Assembly (NCBI GenBank): GCA_007449985.2
Contig: VIIQ02000233.1
Location: 73,582 to 137,581 of the forward strand
DNA length: 64,000 nucleotides
Reading direction: 5' to 3'
Origin: Desmodesmus armatus
Lineage: Eukaryota > Chlorophyta > Chlorophyceae > Sphaeropleales > Scenedesmaceae
Part shown: positions 9,801-21,270 of the stretch, one piece after another
Layout: every line of letters begins with the position of its first letter
Position numbering within the stretch: the stretch's first letter is position 1
Program-made: the position numbers and the translations under genes
Notes under the pieces: model-generated
Databases searched by the model: none
The model's input: the letters and a program-made list of their open reading frames with translations, nothing else
Told to the model about the DNA's origin: nothing

Positions 9801-12800
9801 TGATTGGGTTGAGCTGCATAAGGTACCAGTTGCAAGGCTCAAGAGCCAAAAGCGGGGTCTGTTGTGTATTGCCCCATGAGCGTCTTTGGGTCACTACGGG
9901 GCGTTCAGGCTTGGCCTGAGCCCTGTAACGGTAACAGAAATAGTGATGTTGATGGTGACAAAGCACAAACTGTATCACTGCACTCAGATTGTCAGTTGCC
10001 CAATGTGCACTTGAGGCCTCCTGTGCACTCCCCCCCCCCCCCCTTCCACCTTGCACCTCGCACCACCAGGGCACATGCGTGACGGCCATTGACAGCCACT
10101 GCAATCATCAATGCAAGCAAGTGCAACCCTTGGGGTCACCCTCACGGGAAAGCGTGGTGTTGCAAAGTGCTTTTTGACCCCCACACCCTTCAGCCCAGGC
10201 TGTAGCCAAAAGGCATGCCTACCAAAGGCCGCCCCACGAGCAGCATGCACGCCTCAACCCCGCCCCATCTTCCTGCCCCAAAGCCATACAGGAGCTCTAG
10301 TACAGAGGCCAGCCAGGTAGCCACCACCCCTGACAACAAGGGGAAGTTGCTGCCCACCCTACAACCTCAATTTTAACCCTCCAGCCTAAACAGACACTCT
10401 GCAGCGCATTGCAGCTGAAGCAGTTCAAATAGGGTCACCCCTGGAACACACACCCAATCATTCAGGCCACACTGTAGAAGCTGAACAGGCACCACAAGGC
10501 TCCCACCAACCCATCCATATGTCAGGTGTTGGCTGAGCACCTGGGTGCTGGTGCGCGCGTGTCTGGTGCTAAAGCAAGGCGTGCGCGTGGCATGAAACCG
10601 TCTGTGGGTCGGTAGTCTCAATCCTGGGCGGCACGCACCACAACACCGCGATAGCTACCGGGACGCACTGCAGCATTGGAACGGGGCAGATGAAAATGTA
10701 CAGAACCGCAGCGGAGACTACTACTGTATTTTGGGGCTGGGGATGTGTGTTGATCGCCAAACTTTTGGCGCTGAGTGCACGCACTCCCCCCCCCTCCCCC
10801 CGACTGCAGGCCACACTAAGTCCCCATCTGCCTAGCAACTTCAATCTGGGCTGCAAACGCACGATTTGACCCCATGCTGCAAACAGAGACGGCTGATGCA
10901 GCATGATTTCACGTATATATGTCGCTGTTGTGACATGCACTTGCAGGAGTTTCTGAACAAAGCTGACGCTTTGTACTACCATGTCCCTTCTTTTGCTGGC
11001 CAGCCGCGCAAAAAGGCTTTCCCAGAACAGCTGCGATTGGCGATGAGCCTTGAAAGTGCTGCATACTACACCAATCTTGACTCCCCCCGTTATATGTGTC
11101 AGTTTGACGCAGAAATGTCATACAGAACATGTGCGCAGGTCACCAAGTAAGTGGTTAGTGCGATGCCTGTTCACCCAAACTATGTGCGATTTTCTTGCAG
11201 TGCTCAGTGCTTTGTCCTGTATGTGTGCATCAGGCCACCGCTGCATCTACATGTCAATATTGTTGCGTGGCACTGCTGCTTCCTGGCATCACACATGTGT
11301 TGTGCACCAATTCTGAATGCAGCCACTACCCAACCACTAAAATGCCTATTTAAACCTCGACAAGCTGCATGCAGCATCATGTTCAAGTGCGAGTTGCACC
11401 AAGTCCAATATGTGTTTCAACATGTCTACTCTGTCTACTGTACCTTGTCCGTTTGCAGTTGGTATTCCTTGGAGGCCCTGGACAAGCTGTTCAGCGTGAG
11501 TGACAGAGTTTGCACGCAAACACCTCATGGCGTCGGGCTTGCTTCTAATGCTGAGGATGGGAGGTAACCTTCCCAAGCTGTACGTGTACTGGGCTTGCAG
11601 TACTGCAAGGGGGCAGCGCATCAGGAGAACGGCGGCGTTTCATCAGGCTATGGTAGTGCTGACTTGAAGCCATCGTGTCTGCCTACGCAGATTGCGCCTG
11701 TACCCTTTGACCAAAAGCTGCACGCAATTGCCTACATCAACAGCAACTGCGATGCGCAGTCAGGACGCTCAGCAATAATGCGCAAGTTGATCGCCCTGGG
11801 TGACTAAGCAAAGGTGCGCAAAGGGTGAGATCAGCGGCAGCAGTTGATCATGTTTAGCGAAGAGATCAATGCATTTGTACAGTATGACATATGTAGAGCA
11901 TCTGGGTGTGAGTGTGTGTGGGCCGGAGGGTGTGGCTGTGGGTGGGGTGGAGGGGGGCGCGCTGGACGAGGCTAAGCCCGCGCACAACCGTGTGACCACC
12001 CTCTGACAATGTGCATGTTGTTGTTGGCTGCAGGTGCCAGTGCACTCTTTAGGAAGGTGTGACAATAACAGACAATGGCCATCAGGCGGGCTCACCAAGG
12101 TAGAGGTCATGCGCAAGTACAAGTTCTGTGTTGCCATGGGAAACAGCATACGGCAGGACTACATGACCGAGAAAATGTGGGATGGGCTGATGGCGGGCTG
12201 CATCCCCATCTACATGGGCAGCAACAACGCACCACACATCATACCGGATCCAAACAGTGTCCTTGTGTGAGTCTCGCGAGATGTGTGCATTATGGCAGCA
12301 TTGAGGCCAGAGACATGGTATTCTGCATGGCAGTGTACACATCTGGTACTTGTGATGGCTGGTGCGACATGCTCAAAGGGATGGAGCAATGCTGCCAGCC
12401 CCATTGTTTGTGCAGCCCGGCTAACTGGGCCAGCTGACATTGATCCCTCTCGTCACAGCACAGGATGGCACAGTACAGCACAGTGCAGTGATGGGTGTGG
12501 AGAGCCGAGTCTCATCCCCCATACTAGCCAGCAGCTGAAAATTCATATCACATCCACTCACTTATTGGAGTGATGCGCCGATTGATCTGCAGGTATGATC
12601 CATCTGGCAAATCTGGCCATGCTTCCACCCCGGAGCAACTGGATGCACTGATGCATGAGATAGGAGCCAACCAGCAGAGATATGAAACCGTGCTGGCCTG
12701 GAAGCATAGAAAGGTAGGCCAAGACTGCTGATAAGATACTGCACATATGCTATACTGATATCACGATGTGGTCAAACCGGAGCAATGGCTTGGCAATATC

Positions 12801-14454
12801 GCCAACCAATTCAGCTCAGTAGAGGTTATTTAGCACTCTGATGTGATGCCGTATACCAGACCACTGGAGAAAGCACATGGTGCTTGTACTGTACTGTTGC
12901 CAGGGGGGGGGGGCAGCTAGCTGCGTACACACCCGCCCACGCACGTGCCCACAAATGCACACACACATGCACGCAATTGGGGGAAGAAAATGTTACACGC
13001 AGACACATTCGCCACACATCAATGGCATTGCCTGCCAGGGTTGAACCGGTTGAAACACTAAGGTGGGGAAAAACCCCGATCCCCGTCAGTGGTTTGCACC
13101 ACCTACACCAGATAGTAGCCTGATTCAAAGCAAGACAGCAAAGGAGACTTCGTTGACATCCTGAGGCAACACGACAACCTTGTACAGAAGTGGGAAGCAA
13201 ACAGCTAGGATCCAGCAGGCAGCAACACCAAGAAATACCCCTTGTCAGGTCAGATACCCAAAGTCAGCCCAAGAAGGCGCGCCCGGCGCACTTTCATCTT
13301 GTACAGAGTGTATGCCAACGCAGACTGCTCTCCATGTTGAAACACTGATCGCACACATTCAGGGTCGTCCAGTACCACAGCATCAGACAGGGGGAAGGCC
13401 GGGCAAGCGGCGCGCAAATCATCGTAAACAGGGCACTCCAACAGGAAGTGCTTCAAGTCTTCCACATTGCAATTGCGTAAACCCAGCTGCCTGGAAACAT
13501 AGAAAGGATGGGGGGGGGGGATGCTGCTTGACCGATACCATTGACTCAATGGTACTAGTAGTACTGGCAGCGACCGATTGTGAAACAGGTTTGAATGGCG
13601 GCCTTGGTGTGCTTCTGTTGGTCCGGGCACACACATTTTGCCTTGGAAGGCGATGCCATTGCATGCGGCATGACGTGCTGTGTTATTGAGGCTTTGCCTC
13701 TGGCCCCCCTGGTCTACTTTGCTTGGGATCAGCAGTCAGCAGAGTTTTGACTCCTCTGCAACCCTGAAAACACAACTCCAGACATACCTACGTTTGATGT
13801 CCTGACCTACACCTGACAGTGTCCAGAGCATGTAGAAGATCATGCATCACCTTTTGTTGACATCAAATGGCAACACCTCGGCTTCATCACATGGTGTATG
13901 GGGGAGCCTGGTGTGTTGGCTAGTAACAGATGGTGTGTGGGGGAATCTGGTGTGTTGGCTAGTAAAAGTGGGTTGCCCAGTGAAAGTTGACCTTTGTGAC
14001 CTGTACTGCTTGATTTGTTGTGCCTCTGTCATGCAGCCTGAAGAGCAACCGTCTGAAATCTTCCGGTACCTATGGGATGTGCGGCGCACGACAGGGGAGT
14101 GCTTCTTGTGCCAGTTCCTGGCACGGCATAGAGCAGAACCGAAGCAACGATATACTACATGCCTATTCAACAAGGAATGGTAAGTACTGTAACAGAGCCA
14201 CAACAAACTAGAATTCCTGGGGGAAAAATGCTCTCCAGACACTACAGGGAGCTGCCTGCTGTTTATTGTTGAGATCATCAGGCTGACAGTGGCTATGCAA
14301 ACCAACATAGTAACTATTATAAACGTGTTTAGGTGTTGATGCACCTCTGTACGACAACTCACAGTGATGGTTTGTTACTGCCTGCAGGATGGAGTCTGCT
14401 GGCCAACATTACGCTCCAGAAGAGCAGTACTGCCAACAAGATGCAGCCCACTGA
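6859..14454 (+). CDS. GT10 alpha-1,3/4-fucosyltransferase, type II membrane protein
   Basis: Family role: GT10 moves fucose from GDP-fucose to GlcNAc in the Golgi. Exons supported by frame plus splice sites: 6859-7563, 10947-11146, 11459-11495, 11691-11799, 12041-12266, 12593-12713, 14037-14179 and 14388-14454 (stop TGA). All phases after the first exon agree. The chosen ATG (6859, MSKIRLKPQHW) is followed by a signal anchor (SSLVAILLLQHLLAGFGWV) and a stem of about 190 residues. Catalytic-domain blocks: ADALYYHVPSF; SLESAAYYTNL; FDAEMSYRTC; AIAYINSNCDAQSGR; VHSLGRC; YKFCVAMGNSIRQDYMTEKMW; AGCIPIYMG; YDPSG; YETVLAWK. A late CFLC pair resembles the CxxC of plant enzymes. Oddity: the usual FENS-type motif reads MGNS, with Gly in place of Glu. 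A small exon between 7563 and 10947 may be unseen, because the segment just before ADAL is shorter than expected. Confidence 0.85.
8188..9689. repeat. Repeat cluster in the first GT10 intron
   Basis: Three structures lie inside the 7564-10946 intron. First, a direct repeat of about 145 bp at 8188-8333 and 9544-9689 (core CACTGACTGGCCAC-type, then TTTAGTAGTGTGCCAGCAGG) is nearly identical. Second, a tandem array of units of about 129-143 bp runs from 8385 to 8870, seen by AGCGCCTGAG recurring near 8433, 8562, 8705 and 8848. Third, a 52-bp unit starting ACTTGACAAAAGGGACAGC is repeated twice from 9098 to 9203. A shorter phrase, GTAGCAGCACAGTATGTTACC, occurs both at 7575 and 8337. Confidence 0.75.
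10095..10350. repeat. Dispersed repeat, copy 1 (partner at 29145-29395)
   Basis: The order TGCAAGCAAGTGCAACCC, GCTTTTTGACC, CCCTTCA, CAGGCTGTAGCC, AGGCATG, a CCCCAC block and CCGC/CACCCCTGA-type ending is shared with 29145-29395 at roughly 70-75% by eye. It lies in the first GT10 intron. No coding potential is evident. Confidence 0.6.
12960..13469 (-). mobile_element. 5'-truncated LINE copy (3' end, RT C-terminus)
   Basis: Positions 12976-13469 are almost identical to 49940-50428, differing by only a few substitutions. Read on the minus strand, the left part is the 3' UTR. The right part encodes the very end of the retrotransposon protein, with NVEDLKHFLLECPVYDDLR and a terminal RRARLLGLTLGI. 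The copy breaks off at 13469, as expected for 5' truncation during target-primed integration. It sits in the GT10 intron 12714-14036. The poly-G tract at 12903-12912 lies just beyond its 3' side. Confidence 0.85.
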
Positions 14455-15836
14455 CTAGCCTCAACCTGATTGCGCGAACTTGTGCATTTACATATCTGTT
14501 GGCGATATGGTCGATGAGCAGTTGCTCGTAGCACAGATGCCTACATTCCCTGCAGTGTGGGTCAGTGGGGTGATAGCACCCCACTGCAGAAGGTGACAAC
14601 CTACCAAGGCTTGTCAGTCCATGACAATACTGCATGGCACTGCAATCATACACCCACGTGTAAGCATTATGTATCACCAACCAGCACCGGCACCAGAGGA
14701 ACGTCACCCAATCAAGGGCGACAGGCAACACGGCACAACAGCAGCAGCCTCTGACAGACATGTTAGGGACCCAGGGGACCAGTCTCAGCTGCCGCTGTGC
14801 ATGAGCAATTGAGGGCTGGATGGTGCCACTTTGCAAGACATGAAGAGTGCAACACAAGGTCCGCAAGACCATGTACCATAACAAGTGACATTATAGAAGT
14901 GGTGATGGGCATGTACGACTGCACATGCGCACACAAGCACCCTATTCAAGCTTGCAATTCTAGTACTACAGACTGTCTGCGACAAATGGAGGCTGAGCAC
15001 CCCCCCCCCCCTGGCACACACCACCACCAAAGTGCAGTCCCTTACATTTTACCAAAGTGCATGCATGCTGCCCTCCCAGCTACAATCTTATGGCCAACTT
15101 GCACCATCATCATTCAGACCCTTGCCAGCATGCTCATTGTGCCGGAGCAAGATGTCTAGCTCAGGGCACACAGCATTGCCAGACAAACGCAGAACTCACC
15201 ATTCATGAAGCATTGCAGCCCAGCAGAGCCTGGGGTGCAGTACAGCCACCCCAACCTGAACAGGACATGGAAAAGCAAGGACAGAAAACAAAGACCGCTC
15301 AAGGACCGCCACATGTCGCTCAGCACATACTCACAGTGTCTCTTGCACCCCCTGTACACCCCAACAACAGGCACCCCCACCAATTTCTTGCACCCCCACC
15401 AACAGGCACCCCCACCAACCTCTTGCACCCCCACAAACAGGCAGTGCAAGAGCCAACAGCATATGCGAGGGACGCAGAAGGCAGGCTGCCGGTCTGCATC
15501 ACAGCCTGTTTGGCCCACTAGCTGACAAATACTTGCATGTCAAGCAATTGACCCCACTTGCGCATACCAACATGTGTACTCACAGCTTCAGCTGAGATGT
15601 ACTTGCAAGGCAGACATATTGCAGTTTGCAAATCATGCGGCCGCCGGCGTGGCATATGTCTCACCCCTTCCTGGCTCCCTCATTTCGCTGCCCCCGTCCC
15701 CTTGAGTCATGCAAATGAGTGTGTACTACAGTAGTACCAAATCAGAATGTAGAATGTGAGCCTAGAAAATTCAGCATGCATACACGAAAAGTTGCCATAC
15801 AGCCCCCCCTCCCTGGCTCATGTCACCGACCCCCCG
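14455..15836. other. Intergenic, no recognisable gene; small tandem repeat at 15358-15445
   Basis: The stretch after the GT10 stop contains no ORF with recognisable protein features. From 15358 to 15445 a unit of about 40 bp (CCAACAGGCACCCCCACCAA type) is repeated about twice with variants. A poly-C run lies at 15000-15011. Confidence 0.5.
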
Positions 15837-16880
15837 GCTCATGCCTAGACGCAACGCCACCAAAGTAGCCTATCTAGCACCACAGTGGTTCTTATGTGGC
15901 TGGAGATTATGACTGCTTGCCTAGCCAAAGCATCGACTTGCTTTATGTCAACCTGCTTGAATGGCCATTGCAACATAATTACAGTCACCCATCCCCCCCC
16001 CCCCCCGCCCCCATATGCCCTGCAGTCAGCTGCACTGAAGCTTGCACACATTCAAACCACACTGGATCTCAAGCTATTGGAGCTTGGGGGTGGAAGCATA
16101 GCACACACCCTTCCACGCTAAATTGCACGATGTGTATTTATGCATGGGACAGCATTTCCTGCATCCCCCCCAAGCTCATGCCCACGTTCAGCGCCCCCAA
16201 AGTCACCCACATCAGCACCACAGTGGTTTCCATGTTGCTGAAGTACCTAGTTGTATGCCTTCCCAAAGCAGAGACTTGCTGAATAGAAGACTGCTCGTTT
16301 GGACATTACAGCAGAACCACATTCACCCAACTCCCCCCCCCCCCAGCGCCCCCATATGCCCTGCATTCAGCTCCACCAAGGTCTTGCACATCCACACCAC
16401 ACTGTATCTCAAGCTACTAGAGCACTTGCTTTGAATATAATGTGGAGTTGCTGTACAAGACTTTTGTCAAGCAAAATGCCAGGTCTAGGCAGGGGGTGTG
16501 GGCGAGGCGGGGGAAATTGATCTACTGTGGCAAGCCTTCACACTCATTGTGAAACTTAGTTTGAAGTGGTGTATGCATTGCATCCCCTCACAAGCTCTAG
16601 CAGCTTGAGATATGGTGTGGTATTGATGTACGCGTCTTTGGTGGCCTACCAAAGCAAAGCCTGGTCGGGGGGGGGGGGGGCTGAGGTGAAAGACGGTCTC
16701 AAGCCAAAATATGCATTCATGTAGTATACCGTGGAGCGGTGTGTGCTGTGCATCCACTCACAAGCCCCAGTAGCTTGAAGTACGATGTTGCTGTACAGGA
16801 CCTTGGTGGAGCAGAATGCAAGGCCTACGGAGTGGTGGCAGAGGGGGTGGGGTGGGGGAAAGGGGTGTGTGAGAATTACT
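15837..16880. repeat. Repeat cluster with direct and inverted copies
   Basis: Two direct copies (about 15840-16140 and 16178-16435) share CACCACAGTGGTT, GACTTGCT, a poly-C run, CCCCCATATGCCCTGCA and CACACTG(G/T)ATCTCAAGCTA. Two further copies in inverted orientation follow (about 16550-16690 and 16740-16880), with GCTTGAGATATGGTGTGG and a poly-G run. The whole makes a large imperfect inverted repeat around 16440. Confidence 0.65.
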
Positions 16881-17082
16881 GTCCCAGGCCTACATACACA
16901 TCGTGACCTCAGTTGCTACCCCTCCCCCTCACCTCTCCCGAGCTGCCACAAGTTGTGTTTCCTCCCCCCCCCCAAATCAAGCATGGTGCATCAACCAAAA
17001 CTTCAGCCCTTCAAACACCTCTTGATGTGGAACAAAAAGTGGGCCCCCTTGTACCAAATTGCAGTTTCGTGTTGAGACTTAC

Positions 17083-17437
17083 CAGCACGCTGCGATTTCC
17101 CGGGCCGGTAAATATGAAATACTCAGTACCCAACGTCGTCGCTGCAGAAAACCTTTTGATAAGGATGTTGCACACACGAGCTTGTCGGATTACAGGCTGA
17201 GCCGGCATTCACACGAACGCAATGTGTGAGGGCAGGAACGTGGAAAGGCTGAACCTGCATGCACTGCTGAGCATTCAACGTCTCCAAATAACCAACCGCT
17301 GGGCTTGGGGGCTGTGCACGTGTGAATACAGCACGATGTCCCATGTTGGCTGCTGCTGCTGCTGTTGCAACCAGCAGAACGCATAAGTCACACAGACAAC
17401 ACCCGGGACTTCGCTTGTTCGCCCATGCATCTATCAC
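17083..17437 (-). CDS. Small secreted Cys-containing protein, weakly pherophorin-like
   Basis: From ATG at 17437-17435 the minus frame reads a short N-region, then a hydrophobic stretch (LCDLCVLLVATAAAAA) that could be a signal peptide. A segment with spaced cysteines follows: QQC, THCVRVNAGSACNPTSSC. Shortly after, the apparent continuation is in the neighbouring frame (CNILIKRFSAATTLGTEYF) and runs to a GTGCTG|GTAAGT donor at 17083, implying a 1-nt frame break near 17166. The pattern C-VNAG-C-x5-C-Lys-hydrophobic is faintly like pherophorin (DUF3707) domains of volvocine algae, which are matrix glycoproteins. The similarity is too short to be sure. Further exons would lie to the left but were not found. 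It lies on the same strand as the GT23 gene, about 680 bp beyond its stop. Confidence 0.3.
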
Positions 17438-18119
17438 GTCAACTCAGCGCATATGCTGCTGTTGAACACCTGGCAGAGACTGGTGCATCACCCCCCCCCC
17501 CCCCCATCACCACCACCACAAAACAATGCGCACCCATGACCCCGACATGTGTGCACATCATCAACTTGCCTTCCACATGCCAGCCCCACAGCTCCTAAGC
17601 AGCCTGCGTTCTGCAGCCTTTGAGAAGCCTCTCGCTCCAAATTCAAACGAGACAAGCCCACACTGCCACCTGGCAAAACAAATGCCTTGGGTGGCATCCA
17701 TACGGACACACACACACAATGGAACAAGCACACGAACACGTCAACATGCGTTACTCTTGACCTCTAGTTTTGTTATCGCCCCTGCAGAAGATCCTGCAAC
17801 ATTGAGTTGATAATTGTCGACTGCAACACTGTAGACTTCAGCACCACATATGCAGTTGAACCTTGAAACAACAGCCAGCAGGCAGCACTATCAACCCCTG
17901 CATGCTTGACACAAGTGGCTCATCTGTGTGGACTTAGACAAACTTGACAATAGTTCAACATGCATGGCAGGTCTAAGCTAACTGTGGCAATGTATCAACA
18001 TAATAAGACTGTCAGCTCCCGGCTTTACCCAAGTAGGAAAGGGGGGCGTGCCGATATCCACAAAACAACACACCCCGTCGCTTCCAAGCAAAATTTATGT
18101 GCATCCACCAGTCACCAGT

Positions 18120-19968
18120 TCAGGTCCAACCCGCCCTGCCTACGCATGAGCTGCTCATCAACATCCAAAAACACTCTGTGGGCCTTGCAACGCACTGTCG
18201 CCTCAACTCTTCGATGAGCCGTGACCAGTTGGAGTAGAACGAGGCCACAAAGCCGTCACACGACAGACTGAGGTCCAGGTTGAGCAGGCAGTCTAGCACC
18301 TCCTCACTGTAGCCGTGCTGTGCCATGTAAGCCAGATTGCTGACACCCCGATCAGGCCTGCAGGTCATCAAGAAAGGTTCAACTGAGCGCAACATAAATA
18401 AACAATGAAGGAGACTGGCTGATAGTACCACATGACTGATGCCAATCTCAACCAGTCAGCATATGCTCACACGGCCTAGCACAAGCAACAAAAAAATAAT
18501 ACAAAGCATCTCGGCAGCTGGCCTTTGTGCTGCGACATCAACACCGAATTTTGTGAACCAGTCACTCACTTGCGTTTCATGTTGACGAAGGTGGTGCTCC
18601 AATTGTGAGCTGACGATGTGAAGAATTCCACAGTTGCAGGGTCTTCTGTGCTCAGAAACACCTGGCGTGTCAGGCTGGAGTCTATTTGCCGCAGCTGCTC
18701 TGTTGCAGAATCATAAGCAGCATCCTCCCAAACCTTGGCTTCAACACCCTTATCTCCATGGCGCACATACAGACTGATGCAACCACTTTGCAGGGGTGCT
18801 CCTTGTAGCTTCTCCTTCCTGCGCTTGGCTAGTTCAGTCCGTGTGCGCTGATTGGGTCTCAACAAGTACGCAACTGCCTGTGCGCGCCACCACCAGTATC
18901 TCCTAGCCTCCGCCAGCCCCACACTGTCCAAAATGTCTTTGAAGAGGGACGGTGTTAGGCCGCGCACCAAGTGCGCCGCCTGTGCACTAATAGCCACTAC
19001 GCGTGGTGACGCAGGATGTGATGCATGGAACTCTGCCAGACTCGAAGTTCTGAGTGTCTGGGCTGCCGTCAGGTCCTGCTCTGTTAGCCCAGTAGACTGG
19101 AGTGTGCAGTTGCTGAGGGGCATAAAGTAGCAAGAATCCAAAGTGTTGCTGTCTCCACAGTATGGCGTGCTTGTCAAGAAGTGTCCAGGCGCCTCAACAA
19201 ACACACGCCCCATCTCTAAAGCTGCAGCCATAGCAGCAGCCTGTGCGTGGAACACTGAGCCAATCCCACTGCGTTGCAACAAGCAGCCAATGATGTGAGT
19301 GAAGGTGCTGGTGTTGACAAGGTGCCCTGTTGGTTCTGAAAAATAAGCAGCAGATGGATCTGATCAGCAAAGCCACCTATCAACCCAACTGCATTCAGGC
19401 AGCGCCAGCATGTAAATACTAGCAGACTCACACAGTGTAGTTTATCACACCTTGTGATTGCTCTGTACACCACCAGCTTGGCCTGCTTGCAGTCGCCAGG
19501 CATTTGATTGGCTTCTATGGCCTTTTGCGCCATCAATGTAGCAGGCAGCACAGCAGGTTCGCCAAGTGCTGCAGGCTTGGCATACGTCAGCGGCTGAAGG
19601 GGCTGTGTGCCCCCCTCGGCTGCATGGGCAGAACTTGCGGAGCTGATGGGCTCTGTCCATGCACCTGCGGGCCAACTGCTGCTTTCTGGACAGACATCTA
19701 GGTGTCCTGTTGACGATTCTGCAAAAATGAAGTGACGCCTCCAGTTGGGTTGTATGCACTGCCAGCAGCCTTGGTGCACCTGTTCTGGCTGCTTGCTTAG
19801 CTGAACCTGCAGGCTTTCGTAGGCATACGTGGATTGCAGTTCAGTTACTTCATTGCTACTAGAACCACCCACGATCACCAGTGTGAACGTGTTATGGACC
19901 AAAATCGCCAGTAAGAACACCATTGTCAACCGAAAGACAATGACGGGCTGCATTTTCGTCATTAACAA
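18120..19968 (-). CDS. GT23 / FUT8-like fucosyltransferase, type II membrane protein
   Basis: Family role: GT23 enzymes transfer fucose from GDP-fucose, in FUT8 to the core GlcNAc of N-glycans. The N-terminal exon begins at 19968; the likely anchor is MQPVIVFRLTMVFLLAILV, followed by a stem. The catalytic exon spans 19335-18570 and shows GIGSVFHAQAAAM (the GFGSQ block), CYFMPLSNC, AQAVAYLLRPN, SLYVRHGDKG (18763-18746; aligns with the HVRRTDK loop that binds GDP) and VFLSTEDPATVEFF. A donor AA|GTGAGT at 18570 joins in phase to the acceptor at 18358. The last exon (18357-18120) has LSLSCDGFVASFYSNWSRLIEELR, the family's C-terminal signature, and stops at 18120. The junction between the first and second exon is unresolved: the obvious donor near 19455 and the acceptor at 19336 differ in phase, so a small exon or an indel is likely. 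Confidence 0.75.
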
Positions 19969-20889
19969 TTACATGCGAGCTTAAAGGTATTCAACATGTG
20001 ATGGGTTGCACGGCTGGACAGAGAACCAGAAGACGTATACGTAGACATGATGACGGGATAGAGCGCAACTCACTATGTAGTTCTTGTCAGGTCTGTAAAG
20101 ATCAGTATCGTGTAAACTCACCAGGGATGCATTTATCATAGAACTATGTAAGTCGTTGTGGTGCGCTTGGTGTATTCCATGCGTCTACGTAGCACGACTT
20201 CCACACTGAACTCACAACGGGCCACGGTACAACGTCCGGCTGCCGGGGCCTACTGCAGAGAATTCAGCAGTGTATTTGAAGCATGTTTCTGCAGGTCTCG
20301 TGACTTCTGGTGCCTTGTAGATGGAGTAACACTGCACCGACTGCTGGGCTTCTGCACGCCGGCGTTTTTTTTGTTAGAAACCATAGTGGTGGCGTACTAG
20401 GCAAGTTCCTGTGGAGACCTTGCATGGCTCGACCATGCCAGAAATGGATAGAGGTTTGAAGGGCAAGCCAAATGGTGCTGCTGCTGTTGCTTGGTGTGCA
20501 GTCTTGCCACACCCCACAGATCATCAGCAACCCTTCACAAACAGCTGTTGCTGTGGTGCTGCTGTGGTGCCAGACTGGACTGTTTTGGGTTTGACACTTG
20601 TAAGCATATATATTGCCAGCTGTTCTGCTGCTGATATGGCTCTGCCCAGCAAGCACCAACGGTTTCAAAAAAACGCTACCCTCAGAAGGTGGGAGGGGGA
20701 CGCCAAATTCTGCAAAACTCCTCCCCCCCTCTCCGTTTTAGGCTCCTCGGTCCAAAACACCCTCCCACCCGTTGGGTTTTGGGCTCGTCATCGGTACTCA
20801 CTGACTGTCAGTCAGACTGCTTGCTGAAGAACCGCTGAGCCCCTCCCCCCCCCTTCCGTTTCAGGCTGTTTTCGCAATCCAACCCTCCC
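19969..20889. other. Region upstream of the GT23 gene, nothing recognisable
   Basis: This is presumably the promoter side of the minus-strand GT23 gene. I find no TATA element or motif I would defend. ORFs here are short and of unlikely composition. Confidence 0.4.
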
Positions 20890-21270
20890 CCCCCCCTTTC
20901 TTTTGGGGGAGTATGTTACATGGACATTTTCGCCAAACAACAATGGCATTGCCCACCAGGATCGAGCCAGGTGAACCTCATAAGTTGTCTCCCCTGCGGT
21001 GGTTTGCACCACCTACACCGGGTTGACCAAAGAAGGCAGAACCACCAGAATTGCAGCAAGTGCCAGCCATGCTAGGAACCTATTGTGTGCAGAGATGAGG
21101 GCAGGCAACTATACCAGTGTGGACACAAGAAACAGAACAAAGTCAGTCAAATACCCATAGTAAGGCCAAGCAAGCGTGCTCTGCGCACTTTCATTTTGTA
21201 CAAAGTGTGTGCCAGGGCCGACTGTTCGGCATGTTGAAACACAGTAGCAACACAATCTTGGTCACCCAAC
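20890..21270 (-). mobile_element. Diverged LINE 3' fragment
   Basis: The order TTTTGGGGGAGTATGTTAC, CAATGGCATTGCC, GGTGGTTTGCACCACCTACACC, then GCGCACTTTCATTTTGTACAAAGTGTGTGCCAG and TGTTGAAACA matches the 3' region of the LINE at 49935-51690. It carries many substitutions and indels, so it is an older copy. A poly-G run and unrelated sequence follow. Confidence 0.65.
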
